A stretch of 64,000 bases of DNA, taken from contig NZ_LAPV01000093.1 in NCBI RefSeq assembly GCF_000971275.1, positions 1-64,000 of the forward strand. The letters run 5' to 3'. The notes beneath the pieces were generated by a model, which had not been told where the DNA came from, did no database searches, and saw only the letters and a program-made list of their open reading frames with translations. A program made the translations under genes and the position numbers. This stretch comes from Devosia psychrophila (GTDB taxonomy: Bacteria > Pseudomonadota > Alphaproteobacteria > Rhizobiales > Devosiaceae). Shown here piece after piece: positions 44,228 to 57,413 of the stretch (position 1 is its first letter; each line of letters starts with the position of its first letter).

Positions 44228-44782
44228 ATGACACGACATGTGCTGGTTTTGGGCGGTGCCCGCTCTGGCAAGACGGCTTTTGCCGAACAGCTCGCCATCC
44301 GCAGCGGCAGCCGGCCAGCCTATCTGGCCACCGCCGAAGCGCTTGATTCCGAAATGCGCGACCGCGTCGCCAGCCACCAGGCCGGCCGCGCCGGGCAGTT
44401 CGCGACGATCGAAGAGCCAATGGCGCTGTCGGACGCCCTGCTCAAGGCCTCGGCGCATCACGACGTGATTCTGGTCGATTGCCTGACCTTGTGGATTACC
44501 AACCTGCTGATGGCGAATGAAGACGTCGCCCGCGCAGTCAGCCAACTCGGCGCCACGCTGGTGCAGCTCAAGACCGCCAAGGTCATCCTCGTCAGCAACG
44601 AAGTCGGCCTGGGCATCGTGCCAGACAATGCCATGGCCCGAACATTCCGCGACCTCGCCGGGTCGGCTCATCAGAGGTTGGCGGAGATTTGCGATGACGC
44701 ATATTTTGTAGTGGCGGGCCTGCCGATCACGCTCAAGGGGGAGGCCCCGGGGCAGGCGGAAAGCCGGATACATGAGGCTTAG
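44228..44782 (+). CDS. cobP: Adenosylcobinamide kinase / adenosylcobinamide-phosphate guanylyltransferase
   Basis: A 184-residue bifunctional enzyme of the late cobalamin pathway. It phosphorylates adenosylcobinamide and adds GMP to form the nucleotide-loop precursor. The P-loop is VLGGARSGKTAFAEQLA; the catalytic histidine is likely in the VASHQAGR region; VILVDCLTLWITNLLM and LVSNEVGLGIVPDNAMAR follow. GGGAGG stands about 9 bases upstream of ATG 44228. It is on the plus strand, opposite to the rest of the nearby cob genes. Confidence 0.95.
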   Translation: MTRHVLVLGGARSGKTAFAEQLAIRSGSRPAYLATAEALDSEMRDRVASHQAGRAGQFATIEEPMALSDALLKASAHHDVILVDCLTLWITNLLMANEDVARAVSQLGATLVQLKTAKVILVSNEVGLGIVPDNAMARTFRDLAGSAHQRLAEICDDAYFVVAGLPITLKGEAPGQAESRIHEA

Positions 44783-44799
44783 ATAGGCTTTGGGGCTCC

Positions 44800-44930
44800 C
44801 ATCACCCCACCCTCAATCCCTCCCCATTCAGGGGAGGGAGGCGCCAGCTCAGACGCCCGTGTTCATCGTCTCCCTCACCCTTGTGGGGAGGGAAGGCGCA
44901 TAGCGCCAAGGGTGGGGGTGGTTTGGGCAA
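44800..44930. repeat. Palindromic intergenic repeat, family A
   Basis: Hairpins TCCCTCCCCATTCAGGGGAG and TCACCCTTGTGGGGAGGGAA followed by a short GGCGCATAGCGCC stem and the tail GGGTGGGGGTGGTTTGG. It lies between cobP and the convergent cobD. Confidence 0.75.
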
Positions 44931-44940
44931 GTAACGTCGG

Positions 44941-45903
44941 CTAAGCCAACCAAACCAACACCCCAATCACCACGCTCACCCCCAACAACACATTCAGCGT
45001 CCCCCGATACAGCACCAGCGCCCGCAATATGTCGCTGCCGACCAGCTCCGACTTGCCCTCACCAAAACTCGGCATATCCACCACCTCGCCATCATAACTG
45101 CGCGGCCCACCCAGCCTGAACCCCAGCGCCCCGGCAAACGCCGCCTCCGGCCATCCGGAATTGGGCGAAGCATGCTTGCGCGCATCACGCCGAGCCGTCA
45201 CCCAGGCCTTGCTCGGGCTGGCATGCGGCGTGATAAAACACGCAACGGTAATCAGCACAGCAGTCAGCCGCGCCGGCAGCCAGTTCGCCAGATCATCCAG
45301 CTTTGCCGCCGCCCAGCCATAGTCCTGATACCGCTCGTTCTGATGCCCAATCATCGAGTCCGCCGTGTTGATCGCCTTGTACAGCGCAATCCCCGGCAAC
45401 CCGAGCAGCACCAGCCAGAACCACGGCGCAACCACCCCATCCGAAGTGCTCTCAGCCAACGTCTCGATTGCTGCGCGAGATACCCCAGCCTCATCGAGAG
45501 CCTGCGGATCACGCCCAACAATCTGGCTCACCGCCTCACGCCCGGCGTCAAGCGAAGTGCGCAGTGCCATCGCCACGGCTTTGACAGCGCGGCCGAGCTC
45601 CTTCTGCGCCAAAAACGGCGTCGCCAGCAGGACTTCGAACACCCAGCCACCCGGAATCGCCCGCACCGCCTGCTGCGCCGCTATCGCCAGAACCATGACC
45701 AGCAACAGCAACCCAGCCAGCGCCACCACCCCCGCAAGCCGCCGTTGCTCGCCAGTTCGCTCGGCCGTATTGAGCCGCGTCTCGAGAAAATCGATCACCC
45801 AGCCAATCCACATCACCGGATGACCAACTGCAGCCACCAGCCGCGGCGAATAGCCAAGCCAGCGCTCGAGCAACAAGGCTATGGGAGCGACCAAAGCATG
45901 CAT
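44941..45903 (-). CDS. cobD: Adenosylcobinamide-phosphate synthase CobD/CbiB
   Basis: A 320-residue membrane protein that attaches the aminopropanol arm to adenosylcobyric acid. It has four to five helices and the motifs HPVMWIGWVIDFLE, ETLAESTSDGVVAPWFW, LYKAINTADSMIGHQNERYQDYGWAAAKLDD (in parts) and SPNSGWPEAAFAGALG. ATG 45903 shares its A with the cobQ stop (TGATG on the minus strand), so the two are translationally coupled. Confidence 0.95.
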   Translation of the reverse strand: MHALVAPIALLLERWLGYSPRLVAAVGHPVMWIGWVIDFLETRLNTAERTGEQRRLAGVVALAGLLLLVMVLAIAAQQAVRAIPGGWVFEVLLATPFLAQKELGRAVKAVAMALRTSLDAGREAVSQIVGRDPQALDEAGVSRAAIETLAESTSDGVVAPWFWLVLLGLPGIALYKAINTADSMIGHQNERYQDYGWAAAKLDDLANWLPARLTAVLITVACFITPHASPSKAWVTARRDARKHASPNSGWPEAAFAGALGFRLGGPRSYDGEVVDMPSFGEGKSELVGSDILRALVLYRGTLNVLLGVSVVIGVLVWLA

Positions 45904-47369
45904 CAAATCTGTCCCACCGGTTCAGCCAGAGCCAAAAGTCCGTCGATATCGAGATGTTTTTCGAGATGCGCAGCCAAGTCATCAAGCGTCTGCTCGATGC
46001 TCGCCTCGTAGGCAATATCCGGACTGGCCAGATTGCCAAGAAAAGCCCGCCGGAACGGATCGGCAGCGAACAGGCCATGCAGATAGGTGCCCATGACGCG
46101 GCCATCCTTGCTGATAGACCCTTCTGCCTCCCCACCAACATGCGCGAAGGCGCGCCTGCGATCTATGCCCTCGGTCACGCCCATATGCATGTGATAGCCG
46201 GAGATGGCTGTGCCGGACGCGGCATGTGTCGCCTGCTCCACCCGCAATTGCTTGACCGGCGTCAGCACAGTCTCGACATCGAGCAGGCCAAGCCCCTCGC
46301 TGGTTCCAGGCTTACCCTCGATCCCATCCGGGTCTGCTATACTGCGCCCCAGTATCTGGTAGCCGCCGCAGATGCCGAGCACCCTGCCCCCAGCACGGTG
46401 ATGCGCGGCAATATCGATGTCCCAGCCGCTGTCGCGCAGCGCCGCAAGATCGCTCCGCGTCGCCTTCGAGCCGGGCAGGATAATCCAGTCTGCATCGCGC
46501 GGAATCGGGGACCCCGGCTGCACCATCACCACATTGACGTTAGGCTCGGCCCGCAGCGGATCTAGGTCGTCAAAGTTCGCAATACGGGGAAGTTGCGCTA
46601 CGGCAAACGTTAACAGTCTGCTAGCATTAGTTGACGCTGTGCTAAGCGCCAGCGAGTCCTCCGCAGGCAATTTCCCGGCATCGGCAAACCATGGCACCGG
46701 ACCCAGGCAAGGCACGCCGGTGCGCTCGGCAATGAACTCTATCCCCGCTTCGAACAGGCTTGGGTCACCCTGGAATTTGTTGATTAGCGTGGCCTTGATG
46801 CGCCGGGCATCTGCTGGGTCGATCACTGCGAACGTACCCACCACGCTCGCTATGACGCCGCCGCGCTGGATATCGCCGACCAGCACCACCGGCACATTAG
46901 CGGCCTGTGCAAAGCCGAAATTGGCTAGGTCATTGGCACGTAGGTTGACCTCGGAGGCGCTGCCCGCACCTTCCACGAGCACAACGTCCACATCACTCGC
47001 CAGTTCTTGAAACGCTTGAAGAACCTCCGGCATTAAGTTGCCGCGCTCTTGCCAGTAAGCCCTTGCCGACATCGATGCCCGGCGCTGTCCGCGGACTATC
47101 ACCTGTGATCCAGTCTCCTGCTCAGGCTTGAGCAAAATCGGATTCATCGCCGTGACCGGTTCGCGCCGCGCTGCCCGCGCCTGCAAAGCTTGCGCCCGGC
47201 CGATTTCGCCGCCATCCGCCGTCACGGCAGCATTATTGCTCATATTCTGTGGTTTGAACGGCGCTATCCGCAGGCCGCGATTGGCCAGCGCACGGCACAG
47301 CCCCGCCACCAGCAACGACTTGCCGACATCGGAGCCGGTACCCATGAACATCAATGACTTAGCCATCAT
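45903..47369 (-). CDS. cobQ: Cobyric acid synthase
   Basis: A 488-residue amidotransferase that adds four amides to adenosylcobyrinic a,c-diamide. The N-terminal P-loop region is MFMGTGSDVGKSLLVAGLC, and APFKPQNMSNNAAVT marks the family. The C-terminal class I glutaminase has GICGGYQILG with the nucleophile cysteine and GTYLHGLFA. MMAKSL begins at 47369 or 47366; both are 5-8 bases after the cobB stop. Coupled to cobD downstream. Confidence 0.96.
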   Translation of the reverse strand: MMAKSLMFMGTGSDVGKSLLVAGLCRALANRGLRIAPFKPQNMSNNAAVTADGGEIGRAQALQARAARREPVTAMNPILLKPEQETGSQVIVRGQRRASMSARAYWQERGNLMPEVLQAFQELASDVDVVLVEGAGSASEVNLRANDLANFGFAQAANVPVVLVGDIQRGGVIASVVGTFAVIDPADARRIKATLINKFQGDPSLFEAGIEFIAERTGVPCLGPVPWFADAGKLPAEDSLALSTASTNASRLLTFAVAQLPRIANFDDLDPLRAEPNVNVVMVQPGSPIPRDADWIILPGSKATRSDLAALRDSGWDIDIAAHHRAGGRVLGICGGYQILGRSIADPDGIEGKPGTSEGLGLLDVETVLTPVKQLRVEQATHAASGTAISGYHMHMGVTEGIDRRRAFAHVGGEAEGSISKDGRVMGTYLHGLFAADPFRRAFLGNLASPDIAYEASIEQTLDDLAAHLEKHLDIDGLLALAEPVGQI

Positions 47370-47373
47370 CGAG

Positions 47374-48663
47374 TTATGCCGCATCCACAACGTGGGCGTA
47401 AGAGCCCATGACGCGGCCGATCACGGCGCCCATCGGTGGCAGGGCATCGCCGCGTGCATCCGTGGCCGCAAACAGTGGAGTGAGCCGCGATTGCTTGGCC
47501 GATGAATAGTGGAATTCGTGGCCATGCAGTCGTCCCGGCCAAGGCAGGTCGCCGGCATGCACCAGACGGCGATAACCCAGGATGCGTTTGGGGCGGTCGA
47601 TGCGGGTGGTCACCGGCAATAGTCCCGCCATTGCGTGGCCCTGCCCCGCCTTATCTACCAGCGTCTCACCCAAAACCATGAAGCCACCGCACTCGCCATA
47701 AATCAGCGCATCGCGGTCACGAGCAGCGATCAAACCCGCTTTGAACACGCCAGCCGCCGCCAGTTTTTCGCCATGCAATTCGGGATATCCCCCGGGTAGG
47801 AAGACGGCGTCGCTACCTGCGGATGGCGCTTGGTCGGCCAGCGGCGAAAAGAAACTGAGTTCAGCCCCCATGGCGCGCCAGCCGTCGAGCAGATGGGGAT
47901 AGAGGAAAGCGAAGGCATCGTCGCGGGCAATGGCAATGTGCTGGCCAAGCGGGCGCAAAGGCTGCGGCGGTGCGTCACCTTCGGCAATGGGCGCGGCAAG
48001 TGACAGCAGTCTGTCCAGATCGATGAAGTTGCCAATGGTCTCGGCGGCGTTGTCGATGAAAGCCTCGAAGGCGGTGACTTCGCCGGGCAGCACCAGACCG
48101 AGATGGCGCTCGGGCACGACCAGGGCTGCATCCCTTGGGATGGCGCCAAGGCAGGCAATGCCGGTGGCGGAAAGGGCATCGACCAGCATGCGCTCATGCT
48201 TGGTGGTGGCAACCCGGTTGAGGATGACGCCGGCGACGCGCACGCCCGGTCGCCAGTTGGCAAAGCCGGCCACCAGCGGCGCGACGGACTGGCTCTGGCG
48301 CTCACTGTCGACCACTAGGACCACCGGCAGTTCCAGCAGTTCGGCCAGATCGGCGGTTGAGCCAGTGTTGTCGACAGCACCATCAAACAGGCCCATGACG
48401 CCTTCCACCAGCAATAGATCAGCGCCGGTCGCCTGCGTTGCCGCCAGCGACTTCAGCCGCGCCGGGCTCATCGACCATGGGTCGAGATTGACTGCATCGC
48501 GCAGGGCGGCGCGGCCAAGGAACGCCGGATCGATATAGTCGGGACCGGTCTTGGCCGGCGCCACCACCGTGCCGCGACGGCGAAAGGCTGCCAGCAGGCC
48601 CAGCGTGATAACGGTCTTGCCCGAGCCCGAGCGCGGCGCGCCAATGACGATACCCTTAGCCAA
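47374..48663 (-). CDS. cobB: Cobyrinic acid a,c-diamide synthase
   Basis: A 429-residue amidotransferase that makes the a,c-diamide with ATP and glutamine. It has a P-loop (VIGAPRSGSGKTVITLGLL), PDYIDPAFL, the family block LLVEGVMGLFDGA and the glutaminase cysteine in ALIYGECGGFMVLGE. I place the start at TTG 48663 because GGAGG lies 8 bases upstream and LAKGIVIGAPRSGSGKT is the expected N-terminus. The start overlaps the cobA stop by 8 bases. Confidence 0.95.
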   Translation of the reverse strand: MAKGIVIGAPRSGSGKTVITLGLLAAFRRRGTVVAPAKTGPDYIDPAFLGRAALRDAVNLDPWSMSPARLKSLAATQATGADLLLVEGVMGLFDGAVDNTGSTADLAELLELPVVLVVDSERQSQSVAPLVAGFANWRPGVRVAGVILNRVATTKHERMLVDALSATGIACLGAIPRDAALVVPERHLGLVLPGEVTAFEAFIDNAAETIGNFIDLDRLLSLAAPIAEGDAPPQPLRPLGQHIAIARDDAFAFLYPHLLDGWRAMGAELSFFSPLADQAPSAGSDAVFLPGGYPELHGEKLAAAGVFKAGLIAARDRDALIYGECGGFMVLGETLVDKAGQGHAMAGLLPVTTRIDRPKRILGYRRLVHAGDLPWPGRLHGHEFHYSSAKQSRLTPLFAATDARGDALPPMGAVIGRVMGSYAHVVDAA

Positions 48664-49492
48664 AAATATGCCTCCGCGCTTCGCCCACATACCAGTCCAG
48701 CGACTGCCGATAGGCGCTGACCGGGCCGAGCACCACAATGGCCGGTGTCGGCACATTGCTCAGTAGATGGGCCCCGGCCAAGGTGGTTTCGATCACCGAT
48801 TGCTGGGGCGTCGCGGCATGCGACACCAGCGCCAGCCGGTCATCGCCATCACGCCCCGCAGCAAGCAGCTTTTCGGCAATCGTGCCGAGATGCTTGACCG
48901 CCATGAACATGACGATGACCGGCGCCGCCTTGGTCACAGCCGGCCAGTCGACGCCGCCGGGCACAGCGCCATTTTCGTCATGACCAGTCAGGAAAATCAC
49001 CGCCTGATTGGTATCGCGATGCGTGATCGGAATCCCGGCGTAAGCCAGCCCACCAAGCCCCGACGAAATTCCCGGCACGATGCGGAACGGCACACCGGCT
49101 TTCGCCAATGCGCCCGCCTCTTCGCCACCGCGGCCGAACATGAACGGATCGCCGCCCTTAAGCCGCAGCACGCGCTTGCCTGCCTTGGCCAGCTCGATCA
49201 GCTGCAGCGAGATATCGGCCTGCTTGGGCGACGGCTTGCCGCCGCGCTTGCCGGCAAACACACGAATTGTGCCTTTGGGAGCCATGGCCAACAGATCCCG
49301 CGAGACCAGTGCGTCATGCACGATGACATCTGCCTGCCCCAGCGCATGATAGGCCAGCAACGACACCAGCCCCGGCCCACCGGGGCCAGCGCCAACCAGC
49401 CAGACCGTTCCGGGAAGCAACTCGGGGAAATCGGCGCTATCGAGCGCCGCAAAATGGCCCGGCGGGCGCGGTCTCCTGATCCAGTCGACCAT
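48656..49492 (-). CDS. cobA: Uroporphyrinogen-III C-methyltransferase
   Basis: A 278-residue SAM enzyme that makes precorrin-2, the entry to cobalamin. Motifs are VWLVGAGPGGPGLVSLLA, DALVS, VLRLKGGDPFMFGRGGEE and GIPITHRDTNQAVIFLTGH. Only the SUMT domain is present, with no CysG-like dehydrogenase part. It has a 25-residue N-terminal extension before the first beta strand. It is divergent from cobK across 50 bases and precedes cobB-cobQ-cobD. Confidence 0.95.
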   Translation of the reverse strand: MVDWIRRPRPPGHFAALDSADFPELLPGTVWLVGAGPGGPGLVSLLAYHALGQADVIVHDALVSRDLLAMAPKGTIRVFAGKRGGKPSPKQADISLQLIELAKAGKRVLRLKGGDPFMFGRGGEEAGALAKAGVPFRIVPGISSGLGGLAYAGIPITHRDTNQAVIFLTGHDENGAVPGGVDWPAVTKAAPVIVMFMAVKHLGTIAEKLLAAGRDGDDRLALVSHAATPQQSVIETTLAGAHLLSNVPTPAIVVLGPVSAYRQSLDWYVGEARRHIFG

Positions 49493-49542
49493 CAGCGAAA
49501 CTGCCCTTGAGACCAGTCGGGGGAATGGGCAAAGTGAAGCCT

Positions 49543-50271
49543 ATGAAGATTCTGATCCTGGGCGGCACGGCCGAAGCGCGCGAACTGGCCAATCGGCTGG
49601 TGGACAAGGGCCATGACGTCATCACCTCGTTGGCCGGTCGCACCCAAGACCCGATGCTGCCCAAGGGCGGCTTGCGCATAGGCAAATTTGGCGGCATTCC
49701 GGGGCTGGCGACCTATCTCCGCGCAGCGGGCATCGAGCAACTGGTCGATGCGACGCATCCCTACGCCGGCCAGATTTCCATCAATGCGGTCGCCGCTGCG
49801 CAAGCGGCAAATGTCCCACTGCTGCGCTTGATGCGGCCTGCCTGGGTGCAGCAGGTGGGCGACGCCTGGGTGACGGTGCAATCTGCTGCCGAGGCCGCAG
49901 CCGCGCTGCCGCACAATGCCGATGTGCTGCTGACCACCGGTCATGCCGGGCTCGAGCATTTCATGGTCCGCGATGACTGCCAGTTCGTAGTGCGCACCAT
50001 CGAGGCGCCAGCCCAGGAGTTGCCGCGTCATGCCAGCCTGCTGCAGACGCGTCCGCCCTATGGCGTGAGCGATGAAATGGCGCTGATGGAACGCGAGGGC
50101 ATCACTCATCTGGTTACCAAGAATTCGGGCGGCAGGCAGACGGCGCCAAAGCTGGAGGCGGCGCGGCGACTGGGCGTAAAGGTCATCATGATCGCCCGGC
50201 CGGTCTATGGCCCTGCCAATGAAGTGGCCAGCGTCGACGACGCCATCACCGCGCTGGGACCGGCTGGCTGA
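49543..50271 (+). CDS. cobK: Precorrin-6A reductase
   Basis: A 242-residue NADPH-dependent reductase of the corrin ring. It starts MKILILGGTAEARELANRL and shows DATHPYAGQISINAV, the middle RPAWVQQ and the C-terminal THLVTKNSGGRQTAPKLEAARRLGVKVIMIARP (in parts). Plus strand. Its last 67 bases overlap the 3' end of cobE on the other strand. Confidence 0.95.
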   Translation: MKILILGGTAEARELANRLVDKGHDVITSLAGRTQDPMLPKGGLRIGKFGGIPGLATYLRAAGIEQLVDATHPYAGQISINAVAAAQAANVPLLRLMRPAWVQQVGDAWVTVQSAAEAAAALPHNADVLLTTGHAGLEHFMVRDDCQFVVRTIEAPAQELPRHASLLQTRPPYGVSDEMALMEREGITHLVTKNSGGRQTAPKLEAARRLGVKVIMIARPVYGPANEVASVDDAITALGPAG

Positions 50272-50633
50272 CCGAAGGCCGCAGGATCAAAGCCTCGGGC
50301 AGCCGCTGCAATGGCGCAGGTGGCATAGCGGGACTTGCGTTTGCCGAGCAGCAAAGGACCGGCCGCAGCGGCCACCGCTTCGCAAGTTCCGGGAAGGTTG
50401 GGCGCCAATTCATCATCATCGAGAAAGCGCAGCGGCAGGTCGAAATGCGATGCGGCCTGCAGCAGCGCGAGGCTGTCGCGCTTGCGGCTGTGGGTACCAA
50501 AGGCGGCGATCTGGTGGGGGCCAAGATTGGCCTCGAGCAGAGACGACAGTATCAGGCCGACGATCTCGCGCGTGCTGGCCAGGGTGGAGCAACCGAGGCC
50601 GACAATGATCGGCATATCGTGGGGAATCGTCAT
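50205..50633 (-). CDS. cobE: CobE / CbiG C-terminal domain protein
   Basis: A 142-residue stand-alone version of the CbiG C-terminal domain, called CobE in aerobic cobalamin producers. It shows IIVGLGCSTLASTREI, AAFGTHSRKRDSLALLQAA and GKRKSRYATCAIAAAARG. Its exact role is not settled. ATG 50633 has GAGAGG 5 bases upstream. The final 67 bases lie antisense to the end of cobK, an unusual overlap for two essential-pathway genes. Confidence 0.88.
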   Translation of the reverse strand: MTIPHDMPIIVGLGCSTLASTREIVGLILSSLLEANLGPHQIAAFGTHSRKRDSLALLQAASHFDLPLRFLDDDELAPNLPGTCEAVAAAAGPLLLGKRKSRYATCAIAAAARGFDPAAFGQPAGPSAVMASSTLATSLAGP

Positions 50634-50879
50634 CGACGCCTCTCAAAACCAAGAGGCAGGTTCAGCTCAAGACCGTTGCAGCTCCGGACTTGGTCCCCGA
50701 TTTGGGTCGACCGCACCGAATTCTGTTTCAGTTCCGTCACGGGAACTCTGCGTCTTTTCCTTGTATGAGGCCGGAAGCGCGTGGTCAATCAATGGCTTGC
50801 CGCGAACCACACTCAGATCAGAATGCTTCTGAAAATGATTCGCAAATTCAATGACTTGCAGCTTCGACATGTTGGGGCT

Positions 50880-51812
50880 ATGGCCACTTCACCACGCATT
50901 CGGGACCTTGCCTTGGCCATTACCACAAACCGAACCCTTGCCATCGCCGCTGGCAGCCTCGTCGTCGGGCTCGTCGTGCTTGGCCTCAAATTCCTCGCCT
51001 GGTATGTCACCGGCTCGATCGCGCTATATTCGGACGCGCTAGAATCGATCGTTAATGTGGTGACTGCAGTGGTGGCGCTGATCGCCGTGCGACTGGCGCA
51101 GCGCCCAGCCGATGCCGCCTTGCAGTATGGCTACCACAAGGCCGAATATTTCTCCGCCGTCATCGTCGGGGTGATGATCATTGTCGCCGCGATCCTGATC
51201 CTGCGCGAGGCATTTTTCGGCTTTCTGTCGCCTGCATTGCCGGAATCCCCGACCCAGGGCCTGATCATCAGCGCTGTTGCGACCGCCATCAACCTGGTCT
51301 GGGCGCGGGTGCTGATCCGGCAGGGGCACAAGGCTCGTTCGCCAGCATTGGAAGCCGATGGCAAGCATCTGATGACCGACGTGGTTTCGACCGTCGGCGT
51401 ACTGATTGGCCTCGGCCTGGTCATTCTGACCGGCTGGGCCGTGCTCGACCCTATCCTTGCGGCTCTGGTGGCGCTCAATATCCTGTGGTCCGGCTGGGGC
51501 GTGATTCGCGACAGTGTCGGCGGGCTGATGGACGTGGCCGTCCCCCACGAGACCGGCAAGACCATCCGCGAGGTCATCTCCAGCAATGCCGATGGCGCGA
51601 TCGAAGCCCATGACATACGCACGCGGCAGGCAGGAAAGCTCACTTTCATCGACTTTCACCTTGTGGTGCCCGGTGTCATGACGGTGGAAGCGGCCCACAC
51701 CATCTGCGACGCCATCGAGGCCAAGCTGCGCGATGTGGTGGAAGACGCGCAGATCACCATTCATGTCGAGCCCGATCAGAAAGCCAAGCACTCGGGCATC
51801 GTAGTGCTGTAG
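50880..51812 (+). CDS. Cation diffusion facilitator family transporter
   Basis: A 310-residue metal exporter with about six membrane helices. Metal-site residues are in YSDALESIVNVVTAV (helix 2) and EADGKHLMTDVVSTVGVL (helix 5), the HxxxD and SDxxxD-like patterns of CDF proteins, with a cytoplasmic C-terminal domain (HDIRTRQAGKLTFIDFHLVVPG). It likely exchanges protons for Zn, Co, Fe or Mn. Its place between cobE and cobO suggests cobalt homeostasis, but this is inference. It is on the plus strand and has its own upstream region of 246 bases, in which I see no gene. Confidence 0.9.
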   Translation: MATSPRIRDLALAITTNRTLAIAAGSLVVGLVVLGLKFLAWYVTGSIALYSDALESIVNVVTAVVALIAVRLAQRPADAALQYGYHKAEYFSAVIVGVMIIVAAILILREAFFGFLSPALPESPTQGLIISAVATAINLVWARVLIRQGHKARSPALEADGKHLMTDVVSTVGVLIGLGLVILTGWAVLDPILAALVALNILWSGWGVIRDSVGGLMDVAVPHETGKTIREVISSNADGAIEAHDIRTRQAGKLTFIDFHLVVPGVMTVEAAHTICDAIEAKLRDVVEDAQITIHVEPDQKAKHSGIVVL

Positions 51813-51864
51813 CGACGAAGCCGATGATCGAGCGCCTGGTGCAGTCGCTCAAGGGCTCCGACTG

Positions 51865-52511
51865 CTAGAACTCGATGCCCTTCTGGGCTTTCACGCCGGA
51901 GCGGAAATGATGCTTGATCTCGGTCATTTCGGTGACCAGGTCGGCGATCTCGATCAGCTCATCCTTGGCATTGCGGCCGGTGACGATGACATGGGTATCA
52001 ACGGGCTTGTTCTTGAGAAATTCCACCACTTCCGCGATCGGCAGATAGTCGTAGCGCAGCACGATGTTGAGCTCGTCGAGCAGCACCATCTTGTAGGCCG
52101 GATCGGAGATCAGCGCCTTGGCGTGGTCCCAGGCTTTGCGGGCGGCAGCGAGGTCGCGCTGGCGGTCGGCGACATCCCAGGTGAAGCCTTCGCCCATGGC
52201 GTTGATGGTGACGAGTTCGGGAAATTTATCCAGCACATCGCGTTCGCCGGTTTCCCAGACGCCCTTGACGAACTGCACCACGCCGACCTTGAAGCCGTGA
52301 CCCAAGGCCCTGAAAACCATGCCGAAAGCGGCTGTCGACTTGCCCTTGCCCTTGCCGGTATGAACGATCAGCAGACCCTTTTCCTGGGTCTTGGTTGCAA
52401 GGATCTTGTTGCGCGCCTCGCGCTTCTTTTTCATCTTTTCGGCGTGGTAGGCGTCGCGCTCGGCTTCGCTCATCAGGTCGGTTTTCTTGGCTGGCTTGAT
52501 CGGAGTGTCGG

Positions 52512-52515
<4 letters not shown>
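51865..52515 (-). CDS. cobO: Cob(I)yrinic acid a,c-diamide adenosyltransferase
   Basis: A 216-residue ATP:corrinoid adenosyltransferase. The P-loop is LLIVHTGKGKGKSTAAFG, followed by VGVVQFVKGVWETGERDVL, WDHAKALISDPAYKMVLLDELNIVLRYDYL (in parts) and HVIVTGRNAKDELIEIADLV. It attaches the adenosyl group to cobalt. It overlaps cobN upstream by 4 bases (ATGA type). Confidence 0.96.
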
Positions 52516-56351
<3,836 letters not shown>

Positions 56352-56354
56352 ACG

Positions 56355-57413
56355 CTATGCGGCGACCTTGGCTGCGCGCTGCAGGCTTTGCGTGATGGCG
56401 GCACGGTCGAGCGGGCTCTGGCCGATGACAACCAAGGCCGTATCGCGTTTTTCGCCATCCTTCCAGGGTCGGTCGAAATAGGCGGTGACGCGGGGGCCGA
56501 CGGCCTGAATGGCAAGGCGGGCAGCGGCACCGGGGATGGCTGCGAAGCCCTTGAGGCGGAGGACGTCGTGGTCGCGGATGGTGGCTTCGATGATGGCCAG
56601 CAGTTCGTCCTTGCCGGTTACGGCGGGGATGCGCAGCGAGAAGCTGTCGAAGTCGTCGTGCTCGTGGGTTTGGTCGCCATGCTCCAGCTCGTGATGGCTG
56701 GGACGATTGGCGATGTCGTCTTCGCTACCCATGCCCATGCCGAGCAGGGCCGCGATATCGACATGGCCGTTGCGGGCGTGGACGACGCCGACACCGGGGC
56801 GCAGTTCGGCGCGGATATTGGCTTCCACCTTGGCGAGGGTTGCAACGTCAACCAAGTCGGCCTTGTTGATGATGACGAGATCGGCGACCGACAGCTGGTC
56901 CTCGAACAATTCGCCCAAGGGCGTTTCGTGGTCGAGCATTTCGTCCTGACGGCGCTGGGCGTCGACTGCGGCTTCGTCACTGGCGAAGCGACCTTCTGCC
57001 AGCGCCGAGGCGTCGGCGACGGTTACGATGCCGTCGATGGTGACCTGGGCCTTAATTTCGGGCCAGTTGAAGGCGCGGATCAGCGGCTGTGGCAGTGCAA
57101 GGCCCGAGGTTTCGATGACGATGTGATCGAACTTTTCCGGGCGGGCCAGCAGCGCCTGCATGGTGGGGATGAATTCATCGGCCACGGTGCAGCAGATGCA
57201 GCCATTGGACAGCTCGATCATATCCTCTTCGCGGCAAGTTTCGTCGCCGCAGCCGGCCAGGATATCCTTGTCGACGCCGAGATCGCCGAACTCGTTGATG
57301 ATCAGCGCGATGCGCTTGCCCTTGGGGGCGTGCGCCAGCAGATGGCGGACCAGCGTGGTCTTGCCGGCGCCAAGGAAGCCAGTGATGACGGTGGTGGGGA
57401 TTTTGGTGGTCAT
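56355..57413 (-). CDS. cobW: CobW-type G3E GTPase metallochaperone
   Basis: A 352-residue GTPase. The P-loop is VITGFLGAGKTTLVRHLL, the metal motif is NGCICCTVADEF and the guanine motif is IINKADLVD. A histidine-rich stretch (HHELEHGDQTHEHDD) near residue 245 can bind metal. CobW handles cobalt for cobalamin synthesis; the placement between cbtA and cobN supports that over a zinc role. It overlaps cbtA by 4 bases. Confidence 0.95.
   Translation of the reverse strand: MTTKIPTTVITGFLGAGKTTLVRHLLAHAPKGKRIALIINEFGDLGVDKDILAGCGDETCREEDMIELSNGCICCTVADEFIPTMQALLARPEKFDHIVIETSGLALPQPLIRAFNWPEIKAQVTIDGIVTVADASALAEGRFASDEAAVDAQRRQDEMLDHETPLGELFEDQLSVADLVIINKADLVDVATLAKVEANIRAELRPGVGVVHARNGHVDIAALLGMGMGSEDDIANRPSHHELEHGDQTHEHDDFDSFSLRIPAVTGKDELLAIIEATIRDHDVLRLKGFAAIPGAAARLAIQAVGPRVTAYFDRPWKDGEKRDTALVVIGQSPLDRAAITQSLQRAAKVAA

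Noticed and set aside
50667..50870. A 67-residue minus-strand ORF upstream of cobE (begins MSKLQVIEFANHFQKHSD)
   Set aside because: No ribosome binding site, no recognised motif, and it overlaps the probable promoter region of the CDF gene. Kept as non-coding.
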